A stretch of DNA of 64,000 bases, from NCBI GenBank assembly GCA_009760855.2, contig WPIO01000054.1:2703501-2767500 (forward strand), written 5' to 3'. The notes beneath the pieces were generated by a model. It saw nothing but the letters and a program-made list of their open reading frames with translations. It did not search any database and was not told where the DNA came from. Below, in pieces: positions 25,901 through 34,403 of this stretch. The stretch's first letter is position 1; each line of letters opens with the position of its first letter. This DNA comes from Cristatella mucedo (taxonomy: Eukaryota > Bryozoa > Phylactolaemata > Cristatellidae). The position numbers and the translations under genes were made by a program.

Positions 25901-27525
25901 GCAAGCAAGTTAGTGTGTTAAAGAACAGCTGCTCTTTTGAATGGTGCTGGCAGATATCCTGACGGCCATCGTTGGAGATGTCATGCGGTGCGTTTGCCAC
26001 TTCCGAGTCCTATTCTCCCAGCTGATAAAGCCTGGGTGGGACCAATAGGCTGTACAGCGAGAATGTACATCTCTGTCGGGTCGTTCGCCATAAGGTACTT
26101 ATAGGCCTATTAGGTAGTCCACTGGTGAGCAAGGCTTATTCTGACAGCTGCTAATGTAGGATAGTGGCTTTTTATCGGGTTAAATCCTTCAATAAACTCC
26201 CTTTTTGCTTGAATATATCCAATCGTGATATTGCACGAGAGAATACAGAGACAACTCCAGGTGTACAGGACGAATGACGGATCGCCTGCCCTCAAGGTGT
26301 AGCACCCATTAAATTGCTTGCTCCAATAAAAAGCGTCCAATAAAATATGTGTACTAAAACTTGATTCTCCACAACCCACCAAACAGGCAGTACCTCGGAA
26401 GAGACCGATTACATCGCCACTTAAATTTCATTCAACTCAAGTGAGAAACCCGTCGACCGTCCGTCGGAGCTGCTAGATTGATATCTATACTGCCTCAAGT
26501 TTCTAGGCCAGGTCGGGTCTGCTCGCCAATGTGGGTGCGGGTCACATCACTCATCGATCTCGTAAAGAAGCAGCTACCAACGCACCCGAGGCTTCCCATT
26601 CCTCTACTGTAACGCTTACAGCTACCATCCAAAAGCAACCTCTGACGAGGCCATCACCAAGCAGCCATCGTGCACCGACCTATCTAAGCATGATGGCCAT
26701 TGAACCCGAAACCAGCTAAGCTTAGAATAGTGACAGGAACTATTTTTCTCCTGTCTCTTTTTTTGAACAGCAGCACTAGCTCATACCAGGGAAAAGTTAC
26801 TATTATGAATGAATTAACAGCGAGGTAAGAAAAGAGAAGTCACAAAATAAATTCCTACTGATTTTTAGAGGTTGGCTAAAAAGGTACTAGATCTATGTTT
26901 TAGCTCTATGCTCCAGGCCTCAGCTCAACGTCTGAGCATGATTTCACTCAGTAGCCTAAGGAAGTTTAGGAAGGTTCACCGTGCTGCTCTGTCCGTCTTT
27001 ATATAGCTCTGCTTGCCAATGTGCAATGCATCCGCTCAATGCTCGAGCGATTGTTATCAACCGCTCCTAGGAGACCTTACGAAGGCATGCCCCACTGGGT
27101 CCTCCCGGCTGGCATTCCACAGTCAGATACTTACGATATCACTGACGATATGAGGTGCCACATGGAGCACACAATTCAAGCGAAGGGCACGCTGGGGAGC
27201 CAAAGCAGCTGCTACCTATCATTCCTCCTATGCGCCTATGCACCCAACCCAAAAGCCGCCAGTGGACAACTACTATTTCCGTTCAGGTATCCCACACGAC
27301 TATAATTTGGGCATCGGCTCGAGCCCGACTCTCGTTTCCGGATTCTTCAACGGCTCGCTGTGCTCTCACTTCAACGGATCGATGAGTCGTTGCCAGAATT
27401 TAACCTTTACGTGCCCACCATCGACCCTCGGAAGATACGTGAGCTTGCAAGTCGTTACGAGCAATCCGGAAAATAAACTCAGCTTAGCCGAGATGACTGT
27501 GTATGGAGTTCCCCTCTCCAACTGA
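13856..27525 (+). CDS. gene A: secreted PAN-mucin-FTP lectin (six-exon model)
   Basis: Spliced gene model: 13856-13937, 16674-16934 (or from 16650), 20300-21151, 22019-22048, 22258-22452 and 27287-27525. Every junction is GT-AG and every intron is phase 1, so the exons join in frame without a stop; the total is about 552 codons. Order of parts: signal peptide, PAN/apple-like domain with paired cysteines, Thr/Ser/Pro-rich mucin-like stalk, FTP-type F5/8C-like lectin domain. This predicts an extracellular or mucus glycoprotein, perhaps in recognition or adhesion. The FTP fold is supported by [19 protein letters not shown], the hydrophobic VTKVAVT strand, [16 protein letters not shown] and [10 protein letters not shown] in correct order. 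The usual fucose-site Arg-x-Asp is not visible. The model is inferred by eye; transcripts are needed to confirm it. Confidence 0.75.
13938..14900 (+). other. gene A intron 1, 5' part
   Basis: The first 250 bases are close to 63691-64000 downstream of exon 1 of gene C. An open frame continues past the donor to a stop at 14054-14056 in both copies. Beyond 14200 nothing is recognised. Confidence 0.5.
15590..16250 (+). pseudogene. LINE reverse-transcriptase C-terminal fragment
   Basis: Reads [18 protein letters not shown] near 15625-15680, then [30 protein letters not shown] and [13 protein letters not shown]. This is the usual order of the C-terminal part of CR1/L2-like LINE polymerases. An in-frame TGA (near 15771) splits the frame; after it 15777-16202 stays open for 141 codons. 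It differs in sequence from the LINE family at 40490, so at least two LINE lineages are present. It sits in intron 1 of gene A. Confidence 0.85.
16318..16486. repeat. alternating purine-pyrimidine microsatellite (TA)n(TG)n(CGTG)n
   Basis: A TA run, a TG run, then an array of CGTGCG/CGTGTG repeats and a final TG run. Most of the 165 bases alternate purine and pyrimidine, a composition that favours Z-DNA. It ends about 190 bases before the PAN exon of gene A. The four overlapping ORFs reading HTHT, VCVC, RVRV and HAHA are repeat artefacts. Confidence 0.95.
16650..16934 (+). CDS. gene A exon 2: PAN/apple-like domain
   Basis: The frame reads [12 protein letters not shown], then [20 protein letters not shown] and [12 protein letters not shown]. 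Cys-x3-Cys, then Cys-x4-Tyr-x6-Cys-x-Leu is the spacing of PAN/apple modules. The donor ACCG|GTGAGC leaves phase 1. Two acceptors keep phase: ctacag|cg at 16650 and gtaatag|ct at 16674. The second would place AQSTKV directly after the ASG of the signal peptide, so I prefer it. PAN domains usually bind protein or carbohydrate. No close family member was identified. Confidence 0.65.
16935..17850 (+). other. gene A intron 2, first part
   Basis: Intron sequence within duplication copy A. The open frame 17566-17793 aligns at DNA level to 19325-19490 of copy B but out of frame with it, so it does not look coding. Confidence 0.5.
17891..18070 (+). mobile_element. tRNA-derived SINE, family S1
   Basis: The tRNA-like head has an A-box region atggcacactacgtaagg and an intact B box ggttcgattcc at 17956-17966. 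The body (ccactgcaagcggt, tatgcaaaaaagatgctgtt, aatcag) is shared with 44801-44977 and, diverged, 39200-39370. The equivalent point of duplication copy A (near 14958) is empty: the shared cagcttca and caatgcctcgtg sides are directly joined there. It therefore inserted after the duplication. Confidence 0.85.
19030..19107 (+). pseudogene. extra PAN exon, 3' remnant
   Basis: Translates as [20 protein letters not shown], then LLRIG, against [20 protein letters not shown] then RFRTG in exon 2, and retains the donor ATCG|GTGAGC in the same phase. The first half of the domain, with its CC and C positions, is missing and no acceptor is visible. It is either a dead exon copy or a very short alternative exon. 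Confidence 0.7.
19500..20000 (+). other. gene A intron 2, last part
   Basis: AT-rich intron sequence with a minus-strand open frame of 149 codons (19491-19940). That frame is hydrophobic in places but has no recognisable domain or supporting copy, and I do not call it a gene. Confidence 0.4.
20001..20120 (-). mobile_element. SINE with tRNA-like head and LINE-type tail (family S2)
   Basis: On the minus strand a tRNA-like head (A-box region tagtccagcgaataagg, B box ggctcgagccc, rev. of 20055-20065) runs straight into aagcgcctaaatagcgatt and ttctctttgggcgcta. That is the hairpin tail of the LINEs in this window. A SINE borrowing a LINE tail is a known strategy for partner recognition. It lies in intron 2. 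Confidence 0.75.
20300..21151 (+). CDS. gene A exon 3: mucin-like Ser/Thr-rich stalk
   Basis: Acceptor tctgtcgttcacag|g and donor ATCAAG|GTTATT give a phase 1-1 exon of 284 codons. It is rich in Thr, Ser, Gln and Pro. Residues about 190-265 are imperfect TTTQP repeats encoded by a 15-base DNA repeat, followed by a [18 protein letters not shown] run. Such sequence is typically heavily O-glycosylated and extended, separating the PAN and lectin domains. It has no internal cysteines, as expected for a stalk. If the donor were not used, the frame would end nearby at 21169-21171. Confidence 0.8.
20785..21080 (+). repeat. coding minisatellite, 15-bp PTTTQ unit
   Basis: Copies of a 15-base unit ccgacaacgactcag and close variants, in frame. 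Length change by whole units leaves the frame intact, so the stalk length is likely polymorphic. Confidence 0.85.
21152..22018 (+). other. gene A intron 3
   Basis: No repeat or frame recognised. It ends in a strong tract, cactttttttgctgcag. Its length (about 870) is close to that of the matching interval in pseudogene B (about 920). Confidence 0.55.
22019..22048 (+). CDS. gene A exon 4: 30-nt microexon, start of FTP domain
   Basis: Flanked by a strong acceptor (ttttttgctgcag) and a near-perfect donor (TTAA|GTAAGT). It encodes [10 protein letters not shown] in phase 1-1. Joined to exon 5 it gives SLNKPANQS, the usual start of an FTP domain (Leu-x-Lys-Pro-Ala-x-Gln-Ser). The same 30-nt exon with both splice sites recurs at 35323-35352 in pseudogene B. 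Confidence 0.75.
22258..22452 (+). CDS. gene A exon 5: FTP lectin domain, first half
   Basis: Acceptor atttctccttacag|ac and donor ACG|GTTGGT give a 195-base phase 1-1 exon. It reads [11 protein letters not shown], then [38 protein letters not shown] and QCNSDG. These are the core beta strands and the conserved DG and WxxVDLG features of F5/8C-like FTP domains. The Arg-x-Asp of the canonical fucose site is replaced by AQCNSDG. Joining to exon 6 restores [14 protein letters not shown], with the spacing expected for the middle of the domain. Confidence 0.85.
22453..23805 (+). other. gene A intron 5, first part
   Basis: The start (tggtgatcgccatg) has a counterpart at 35759-35775 after the pseudogene B exon. 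Sequence near 22615-22690 (cctgggtgttaccaataggc) recurs at 26030-26095, an internal duplication. Short open frames here have no supporting copies. Confidence 0.5.
23808..25225 (-). mobile_element. CR1/L2-type LINE, 5'-truncated and decayed
   Basis: Minus strand, from the 5' side: [11 protein letters not shown] (catalytic box, first residue changed) within 24896-25093, then [20 protein letters not shown] and [13 protein letters not shown] (24639-24848), then [17 protein letters not shown] (24127-24327), then the hairpin tail (23810-23870). The order matches the LINE at 40490 and 36279. Frames are broken. An AT-rich array splits the tail region. It lies in intron 5 of gene A. Confidence 0.85.
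24040..24142. repeat. AT-only array (TATAAT-type)
   Basis: About 100 bases of TATAATA-type repeats inside the LINE, placed between its C-terminal coding remnant and its 3' untranslated tail. Self-complementary and likely to extrude a hairpin. Confidence 0.9.
25235..25930 (-). mobile_element. LINE 3' fragment, second tandem copy
   Basis: Another minus-strand LINE end. It has an ataataataat tail, the gcaccctctgagagctcaatc / tctaggcgctt hairpin, the gtgctgacac-type repeat block (gcatgcacagggtcagcatg) and a degraded C-terminal region up to about 25930. It directly abuts the 5' end of the previous LINE in the same orientation. Confidence 0.8.
25931..27286 (+). other. gene A intron 5, last part
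   Basis: Sequence at 26400-26470 (gattacat, aaacccgtcgaccgt, ggagctgc) has a counterpart split by a LINE at 37745 and 38145 in the gene B region. A Ser/Thr-containing frame at 26531-26719 has no splice sites that would add it to gene A in phase, and I leave it out. The end, tactatttccgttcag, is a good acceptor. Confidence 0.5.
27287..27525 (+). CDS. gene A exon 6: FTP lectin domain, second half, and stop
   Basis: Entered in phase 1 after ttccgttcag|gt. It reads [59 protein letters not shown], then PLSN and TGA. This is the closing half of an FTP domain: the small-residue turn after the I-G strand, the cysteine-bearing loop, the GRYV strand and the final E-x-x-V-Y-G strand. It contains at least three Asn-x-Ser/Thr sites. 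The protein ends soon after the domain, so the lectin module is C-terminal. Confidence 0.85.
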
Positions 27526-28019
27526 GCAACCGTCCACCAGGTGACTGTCGGAGCAGAAGATGAAGCACCTTCATTTTAAGAATGGCGAGTCGGTGGTCGG
27601 AAACTGTACACTGACTGTGTGCGGAATTTCTGTACTAAAGCTGCAGTTGCTGTTAATGCACCCTAGATCTGCTCTCACATATCGTTGTACGGCCACGGAA
27701 CATATACATGTTTTGTGATCAACCTCTACAGTTGAATTGAGGCGTAGACCAACAGGAATGCAATCCTTAGCGAGCGACCAGATGCTGCTATGCAAGCAAA
27801 GCAGGCGTCATGCTTTCGCTAGCTGCAGAACTCGCCAGTTAGGCGATTGGAAAACGAGATGCTTTCTCGCCACCGAGCTTGCGTATGCATTTATTCTCTC
27901 CAACCCTCTTTATACTGTTGTTTAAATTCCAGACAATGCTCTCGTGCGAATTCAAGGATAGCTATGAACCCATGCTGTAGAGTGCACGACTTTGTCAACA
28001 ATTACTCCTGTGTGGCATT

Positions 28020-28025
28020 AATAAA
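28020..28025 (+). terminator. candidate polyadenylation signal, gene A
   Basis: AATAAA in gcattaataaaaattcc, about 495 bases after the stop codon, the first clear AATAAA after the coding region on this strand. Other AT-rich variants occur, so the choice is tentative. Confidence 0.4.
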
Positions 28026-28500
28026 AATTCCAATTGCACAAGGCTGCTAAAGTGGATGTAGGGCTCGAGGATCTCCAGAATTCGCTTTTTGGACTACGCT
28101 TTTAATTAAAATGCTCTCAAAAGAATCTACTCTAGTCAGAAAAACCTCTAGCCTTGAGAGGGTGCATGCAAGAGCACTTCCTTGTAAGCAGGTATCTCAG
28201 CCATTTCAAGGGATGGAATGCTACCACTGCAGTCGCCGCATAGAATAACCAGCAAGAGTGTGTCAGCTTAGGCCTTGATGCCAAGGCAGTCATGCTTCCA
28301 CTTCCGCTCAGGCTCTCGATTTCCCACACATCAAGCCCATGCTACCTGTTAGGAGTTACCAAGCACATGTTACCTGGTTGTGACGTTATCTTGAAGGCAA
28401 ACTGTCCATTTGCCCAGACTCTGGATTCAGCGAATTCCTTGTCCGTTGATGCTGCTGTGTAGACAGACAGTAAGTATTGGCATAGCTATCTATGCAGATG
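28026..28500. other. unassigned intergenic sequence
   Basis: No repeat, RNA gene or convincing frame recognised between the presumed end of gene A and the next LINE tail. Confidence 0.4.
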
Positions 28501-28660
28501 GCACTTGGTTGCACGTTTGCTTTGATCTGTCATAATTTTACTCACCATTCAATCGCATTTCCCTTAGCAGAAACTGTATAGCGCCCAGAAAGAGATTGAG
28601 TTTTCTGAGGGTGCTTTATCGAGTGCATTATAATTATTGTTATATGATGGTGCGTGATTA
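28500..28660 (+). mobile_element. LINE 3' tail (solo)
   Basis: Contains ttttactcaccattcaatcg, then tagcgcccagaaagagattg / ttctgagggtgcttta, the standard 3' end and hairpin of the LINE family. No coding part is attached. AT-rich simple sequence follows to 28720. Confidence 0.8.
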
Positions 28661-28759
28661 TATGAAAATTATATTATAATTATTATAAATTATTATTATT
28701 ATATATATTGTTATTTATCTTTATTATTTTCATCAGATTAATACATTAAATGATGGTGA

Positions 28760-29631
28760 AACTCATTTAATAATTAAGGGCAAACCGCAAGTCTTTTGGA
28801 AATTGGAAAGGCAAATGCCTGAAATCGGCTCTGCCGGCATATCGCTTGTTAAATTTTAGCGAATTGTTGGTGCCAAGTTCCCTAGTCAATTCTCATTACG
28901 TAACCAAATCAGCTCAACAGTCAAGGCTGCCAACTTTCAGCTACATATCATTGCTAAATATCAAGCTTGTTTAGACATAAATACCACGTCTAAACTGGTC
29001 CATGCATTTGTGATATCCCATTTTCATTATTTAACCTACGGCTTACTAGTCTACCGGCCAGTAAAATCAGGCACTTACATCTAGTGCCAAATCTGTAGCT
29101 AGGCATGTCTGTGGTGAGCATAGCAGATGCCACGTCGCGCCAGTTCTAGCCGGCCTGTACCGGCAGCCGGTTAAACAACCCTTCAACTTTAAGGTTTTAC
29201 CATTCAGATTTAGATCAATTCAATCTTTGCCTCCAGCCTAGCTATAAGATATACTTCACCACCATGCTAGGCAATAATCCACCCACTTCATGGAACCTAT
29301 TTGTGTATGAATACCCCATACAAACAGTGCCTTTAGTTGGCACACTCCCAAAGCATAGAGCTAGCTCCTGACTTGGGTCACTACATCGCCATACGTAATC
29401 TCAGTAAAAAAGAAACTGAACAAACACATATTTGTCACAGTATTGAGTGGTTCCATGTGAGTTGAACTTTATTTACCTCTGGTGCTGACACTGTGCATGC
29501 GACTACTAACCACACTTGCATGCTGACCCTGTGCATGTCACACCCTTAACTATGTTCTTCTTGTGGTTTAATGACTATTCAACCGTACTTCCTTTGCAGC
29601 AAATCCAAATCGCCTAGAGTCAGAGAGAGAT

Positions 29632-29709
<78 letters not shown>

Positions 29710-29760
29710 AGTTCTCTGAGGGTGCTGAATAAAGTGTTTTATGATTATTATTCTACATTT
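28760..29760 (+). pseudogene. LINE RT C-terminal fragment with (GA)n-expanded tail
   Basis: Frames at 28770-29000 read a GKPQVFWKLER-like segment and NQISSTVKAANFQL, matching GKPSVIQKLER and DQISSTVRSAYVQL of the copy at 36279-36515. Degraded C-terminal sequence follows, then gtgctgacactgtgcatgc and the tail. In the tail the gcctaga..gagattgagttctctgag hairpin is split by a GA array (29619-29706). Confidence 0.8.
29619..29706. repeat. (GA)n microsatellite inside a LINE tail
   Basis: About 85 bases of GA between the cgcctagagtc and gattgagttctct parts of a LINE 3' hairpin. Other LINE copies have only a short agagagag or agaaagag here, so the array grew from the element's own sequence. Confidence 0.9.
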
Positions 29761-29769
29761 CCCTTTGCA

Positions 29770-29969
29770 CAAGCACTGGTAGAGCTACTGAGAAATTCGG
29801 CTAACGATCGATGGCGTCCCTGCCGTGTGAGCATCAATCAAGCTTACTTCAACTGCCAATGTGCGTTCCTCGACAAAGAAACTCGATCGTGCGAGAAGTC
29901 GGATGGAAGAGTTCAGTTAAGGCAGTGTCTTGATCTGTCGGTGCGAGCATGTGCCAGTGCATGCTGATT
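29770..29969 (+). other. cysteine-containing open frame, doubtful
   Basis: The frame ending at 29967 reads FNCQCAFLDKETRSCEKSDG and ends in CASAC. The Cys-x-Cys-x10-Cys spacing loosely recalls the second half of a PAN module. There is no clear splice site or second copy. It directly follows a LINE tail. I cannot tell a decayed exon from chance. Confidence 0.25.
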
Positions 29970-32450
29970 CATATCGAGACACCTCATGGGTGGAGCGCAT
30001 CAACTTGGCTGAGCCTAGTGCTTGCTCTTACCACACTACTTTTGGGAGTCGCCAATAGAAAAGAATATACAAAGCTAAGACAATAATGAGCAAAAACATG
30101 ACTATAGATAGTTTGAGTTTATGTGCAATTAAGTCGAAAGATAATTTCTATGGCCACACCATAGCGATTATATGTCAAATATTGTGCCGAACGACTCAAC
30201 AGATTAAGAAGTGACGTCCAGTCACCTGGCAGTTCGTCATCAACTCGTAAAGTTCATTCGTGCTCCGATTCCAGCCGTAGTGATAAAGCATCAAGTGCCT
30301 AGATGCACTGCGACAGGCGATCTTAATCGAGTTAAGTAATTAAAAATATAATGCATTAATATTAAAATGTATCACGCGAAAACTTCAGCATACAGTGGAG
30401 CTTCGGCCCAAAGCATTTTCAGAAGTAACCACTGCCCCTTATCTGACAAGGTTGCCAACTCGGGTTGAAGTTGGGTTTTATGCTGGCTGATATAGCTTTG
30501 CTGATAAACCGAAGGTGAAGAGCCGTTAAAAGCATGATCTAGGTTGGTGCACAGCTGCTGTGCCCTGTGATTTGGCAGGACTGTAACCAAGTGGTACGCA
30601 GGTAATGAATTCACCAGCAGGGTCTGCCAGTGCTTAGCTGTGGTCTGCCTCCTGTGAATGAATCATCCGGCTCGGCTAGGGCACAGCCATGGTAGAGGAG
30701 ATGCCAGTCGAGCAAGTGAGGGGGAGATGACAGAAGTGCATCCCTCTACTCCGTGAGTACTCGCATAGTCAAAGTGCATCCCTATGCTCAGGGTGTCGCA
30801 CGATAAACTGTTGCTGTCGGTCATCGGCTGGCTTTCTGCCTGATTGAACCGAACCAACGAGGGGGGTCACTTTTGAAAGGTAATGATCACATAGCCTCTG
30901 AAACCGTGTATCACTGTATAGTCAGCTCGCTCTCTCCCCTCCAGCAGCTGACTTTCGCTGAACACTCATCAACCACTATTGTCGATCTGTGTGCTAATCT
31001 TTTGCATGAGAACGTGGAGTTAAGTTAATTCGAAGCTCATTGCGTGACCTCCAAATGCCGCCCCCGGCTTGCTAAATAGCAATTGCAGCCACCCTCCTTT
31101 ATTTCTATACATAGGAAATAACACACCGCTCGTCGCTCGTTTGTGCTTGTGCGGACACTACCATTTGGCCCAAGTCGCGACGTGCAGCTCACAGCTGCGA
31201 AAAATACTAGGCTTGGCTTCCAGCATCCACCTACCGTCATGAGGTGGACGCTTCTGGGGACGCATGACCCTCTAGTCGACGCCTGGCATTTGGAGGTTGG
31301 TCGCTGGAGTAGATCTAAGTGCCGAGAGCATGTTAGCGCTCCATGCCAGACGTGGTACTGGCATGCACTGAGTGAGCCATGTGTCCAATTTCAGTGGTAT
31401 GGTCATAACCCACCATGACTTTCCGTAGCCATCACTTCGAGCCTTTCGGCTTTCCGTCGCTTTCGAGGATTGCTCCACATGCCTGCAAGTATTTAAACGA
31501 ATTACCTTCCGACAACTACCTTCAATTTGTCACGTAGAAGCTGAGCGAAAATTGTTTTGCTGCAGCGAAGCTATTAGCCTGACTTGAGTCAGAGCGACCG
31601 GACTTGGATTCTCCAAGTCCTTATGTCAGCCCCGTTGCCAGAGGCTGATAATACTTTCCTGAGACATCAAGTTAACTTGCTTGCCGACTCAAGTGGTTGC
31701 TGTTTTTTGCTCAGTCAGAGCTGGCCATGCTTTTAGTCTCTTTCGCTCTAAGGACGGCCGAGCATTGACCGCAAGCTTCAGAGACTGTAGAGACAATCGC
31801 CTCCGAATAAAAGGCTAAGGAGTGGCTATTGGGCTCAGCTGCCCTTCTGTTTTCCCAGCTGCTTGAAGATAATGTGTATTTATACAGCCAAATTTTTATG
31901 TTAAGCAGTTGATGCTAATCGCACATTCGAATCGAATGGCAATGGCAGCTTAAAGTGCGGCCGGCCGTGGTGGAATCGACATAGCTGCTCACGAATGAAT
32001 AAAGGAGACTGAACAAAGAATTCTACTAAATCTGCCAGTAACACCGTAGAGTTGGCGACGGTGCCTAGATGCTCAAGTAGCAACGCTGCCAACGCTTAAA
32101 GAGGCGACACTTCTTGCTGTAAGCCGACACTCGAGGGATGTTGCCACCTGACGGCGATCGGACGTTACAAAGCTTGGCTGCTGCCCTTTAGCCACCGTGA
32201 GGATGATGGAGCTGTTGTGATCTGCAGCTGCTTCCTCCACGTGCACTGCACAGCATGAGGAGGAAGTGAGTCATCGTAGACATCGGCTGCCTGGCTTTGA
32301 ACGTGTCAGTGTCCCCAGTCCTGCACTATGTGCTCGTAGTTGCTTCTAGTCCTTCGAAAGTATGAACTGCTCTCAAAATCTGCTGCAATTGTTTGCTTTT
32401 AAATGTAAGTATTCTCATGTTTACTCTCTAGTTATCAGTTGCCTAATTAA
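29970..32450. other. intergenic region, mostly unassigned
   Basis: No repeat family recognised. The + frame 31143-31418 has SRSKCREHVSAPCQTWYW and a third Cys (EPCVQF), a faintly PAN-like pattern, but no phase-compatible splice sites were found. This interval is where the 5' end of pseudogene B would be expected. No signal-peptide exon resembling 13856-13937 was found. Confidence 0.35.
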
Positions 32451-32451
32451 G

Positions 32452-32482
32452 CACACACACACACACACTCACACATTCACAA

Positions 32483-32519
<37 letters not shown>

Positions 32520-32688
32520 CACATTCTCTGTATCTCTCTCTTTCTCCAAGTGTCTGTGACTCCCTCCACCACTCTCTTTCACTTTCTCTCTCTCTCTCTC
32601 CATGTGTCTCTCACTTCCTCCACTACTCTCTTCCACTCCCTCTCTCCCTCTCTCTTCCTCTCTCTCTCTCTCCTCTTTGGTTCACTTG

Positions 32689-32750
<62 letters not shown>

Positions 32751-32760
32751 GATTCTCAGT
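32452..32760. repeat. (CA)n followed by long (CT)n tract
   Basis: A CA run with interruptions (32452-32518), then CT-rich DNA with a pure CT core near 32690-32748. CT-rich degenerate sequence goes on to about 33010. The long SLSLSL open frame here is a repeat artefact. Confidence 0.95.
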
Positions 32761-33009
32761 ATCTTTCGCTTTTTCTGTCTTCTATTTACTCTCTCGCTAG
32801 CTCTCTGTCGCTAGTCCTCACTCTGACTCTCTCCAACTTCCTCTCTCTTTCCCTTTCTCTTTCTCTGTCTGCATTCACCCTCGCAATGTTTTTATGCTTC
32901 TCTCCATCTCTCTATTGCATACTATCCAGGTTTTTTCGCTATTTTTTCTCTCGCTCTCTCTCTTTTTCTCCTATTTACCGTCTGACTTTCTCTCCCACTC
33001 ACGCATGCT

Positions 33010-33730
33010 CTTTCACACTCCATTCCTCAATATTTCTTACTTGATTTGGCGAAATACTGCATGATTAGAAAAATGGATACGGCATGCGACAATGGAAAAG
33101 AAAGTGCGAGAGAGAGAGTGCGAGAGGTAGTGCAAAGACACAGTCCTTAATCTGAATTAACCTTGTCGAGTTTTGTGGTCTTAGACGCTTAGAGTGAAAT
33201 CTTTGTCTTTTTCCGATACAAACATTGAGCCACTGCCTGTATATCGTGTATGCTGCGACGGACCCAGTAGTGCTAGTGGACCGCTTGTTGTGACCGTTGT
33301 AAGGTTGTTAATGAGAGAATATCCGACACTGCTCTATGCATAAACACCAAACTAAGAGTTACATCGAGAGTTAACTCTATTATTCTATGGATTCTCTGAT
33401 GGAAGTGAATCACCTTAGCAAATTCCCGGTGAAAAGTGAGAGGCATCTGAGATTTGCAAAGATAGATTGTCCATGCAGCAGGTAGCTGCCAATCTTTAAT
33501 GGAGATCATTCAATATGATTAACCGGGACGATACGTCCAGCTCGTGTGTCAACTGGTGAGCATCACCTGCACTCGCGATGTCGGCATTGACCCCATAAAG
33601 GATCGTCTCCATTAGGTCATCAAGTCAGGTGGTAGCCGATGTTAGGGAGAGATCATGACACATTACTGCTGCAGCAGCTCTTGGCAGGGTGGGATTACTA
33701 AATTTCAAGCGAAGGGTAGCAGCACGACCC
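33010..33730. other. unassigned sequence 5' of pseudogene B
   Basis: No repeat family, splice signal or frame that I can support. Confidence 0.35.
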
Positions 33731-33734
33731 TCTC

Positions 33735-34025
33735 ATGCAGCCCTCAAAGGAAACCCTAGCAAAGTCTCAGCTCCACCTTGGTGGCCAGAGCATTGTCACC
33801 AGCGACTTATTTGAAATGAATGTCTTGCGTCACTGCATACGAGTCCGCACAATGCAACCATCGACCGGAGCGTGGCTAGCCAAATGCAGCCTTAAGTTCG
33901 TGCTTCAAAGCGATTGTGCAGATCTCAACAGTGACGCTAAAGCTTGCCACCTGAGGAGACGGCTAGCCCTGTCGTTGACTGACAGCAGTGCAGCCAGCGT
34001 GCATCCAGTGCTAGACCCAGAGTAG
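33735..34025 (+). pseudogene. gene B: putative PAN exon remnant
   Basis: Open frame with WLAKCSLKFVLQSDCADLNS then DAKACHL, comparable to [13 protein letters not shown] / [17 protein letters not shown] of gene A exon 2: the Cys-x(n)-Cys-x8-Cys-x-Leu core is kept but one cysteine of the pair and the tyrosine are lost. The place where gene A has its GTGAGC donor reads gagtag here. Position, just upstream of the mucin-like remnant, supports the assignment. Sequence identity is low, so the call is tentative. Confidence 0.4.
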
Positions 34026-34228
34026 ACTCCTTAGGCAGAACTGCAGGAGCAGCACCGGGAACGAGCAACTAGGTTAGCTTACGAGTCAGTCGAGCGTTTG
34101 CCACAGGCAGAAATTTCCGTCACATCACACCCTATCTTAAAAAGCTGTGGGCCACAGCATCGCTTTGGTCTTTCTTAGCGACCGGGTTGCTCCAGAGAAG
34201 TAATAATTAAAAAATAATAAATACATAG

Positions 34229-34403
34229 CTAATATTTAAAATAACTGCCGCACATGTGACCCCAACTCCACCAATCACTACTCCACTGACCACTACTTCG
34301 ATGTTTGAAACTTCACTGACCATGAAGCTGACAATTAGTTTGACCTCATCGATGGCGCCTGCTATGACCCTGGATGTGGCCACCGCCAGGGGCTTCAATC
34401 AAG
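34229..34403 (+). pseudogene. gene B: mucin-like exon 3' end
   Basis: The frame is open from 34229 and reads THVTPTPPITTPLTTTSMF, then SLTSSMAPAMTLDVATA, then NQ at a donor TCAAG|GTGAAT. Gene A exon 3 ends with the same SNQ at ATCAAG|GTTATT in the same phase. The Thr/Pro-rich composition fits the stalk, but the PTTTQ array is gone. The 5' limit is uncertain. Confidence 0.6.

Noticed and set aside
26531..26719. Ser/Thr-rich frame as an extra stalk exon of gene A
   Set aside because: It would fall in the middle of the FTP domain, whose two halves join perfectly without it, and no phase-1 acceptor and donor pair was found.
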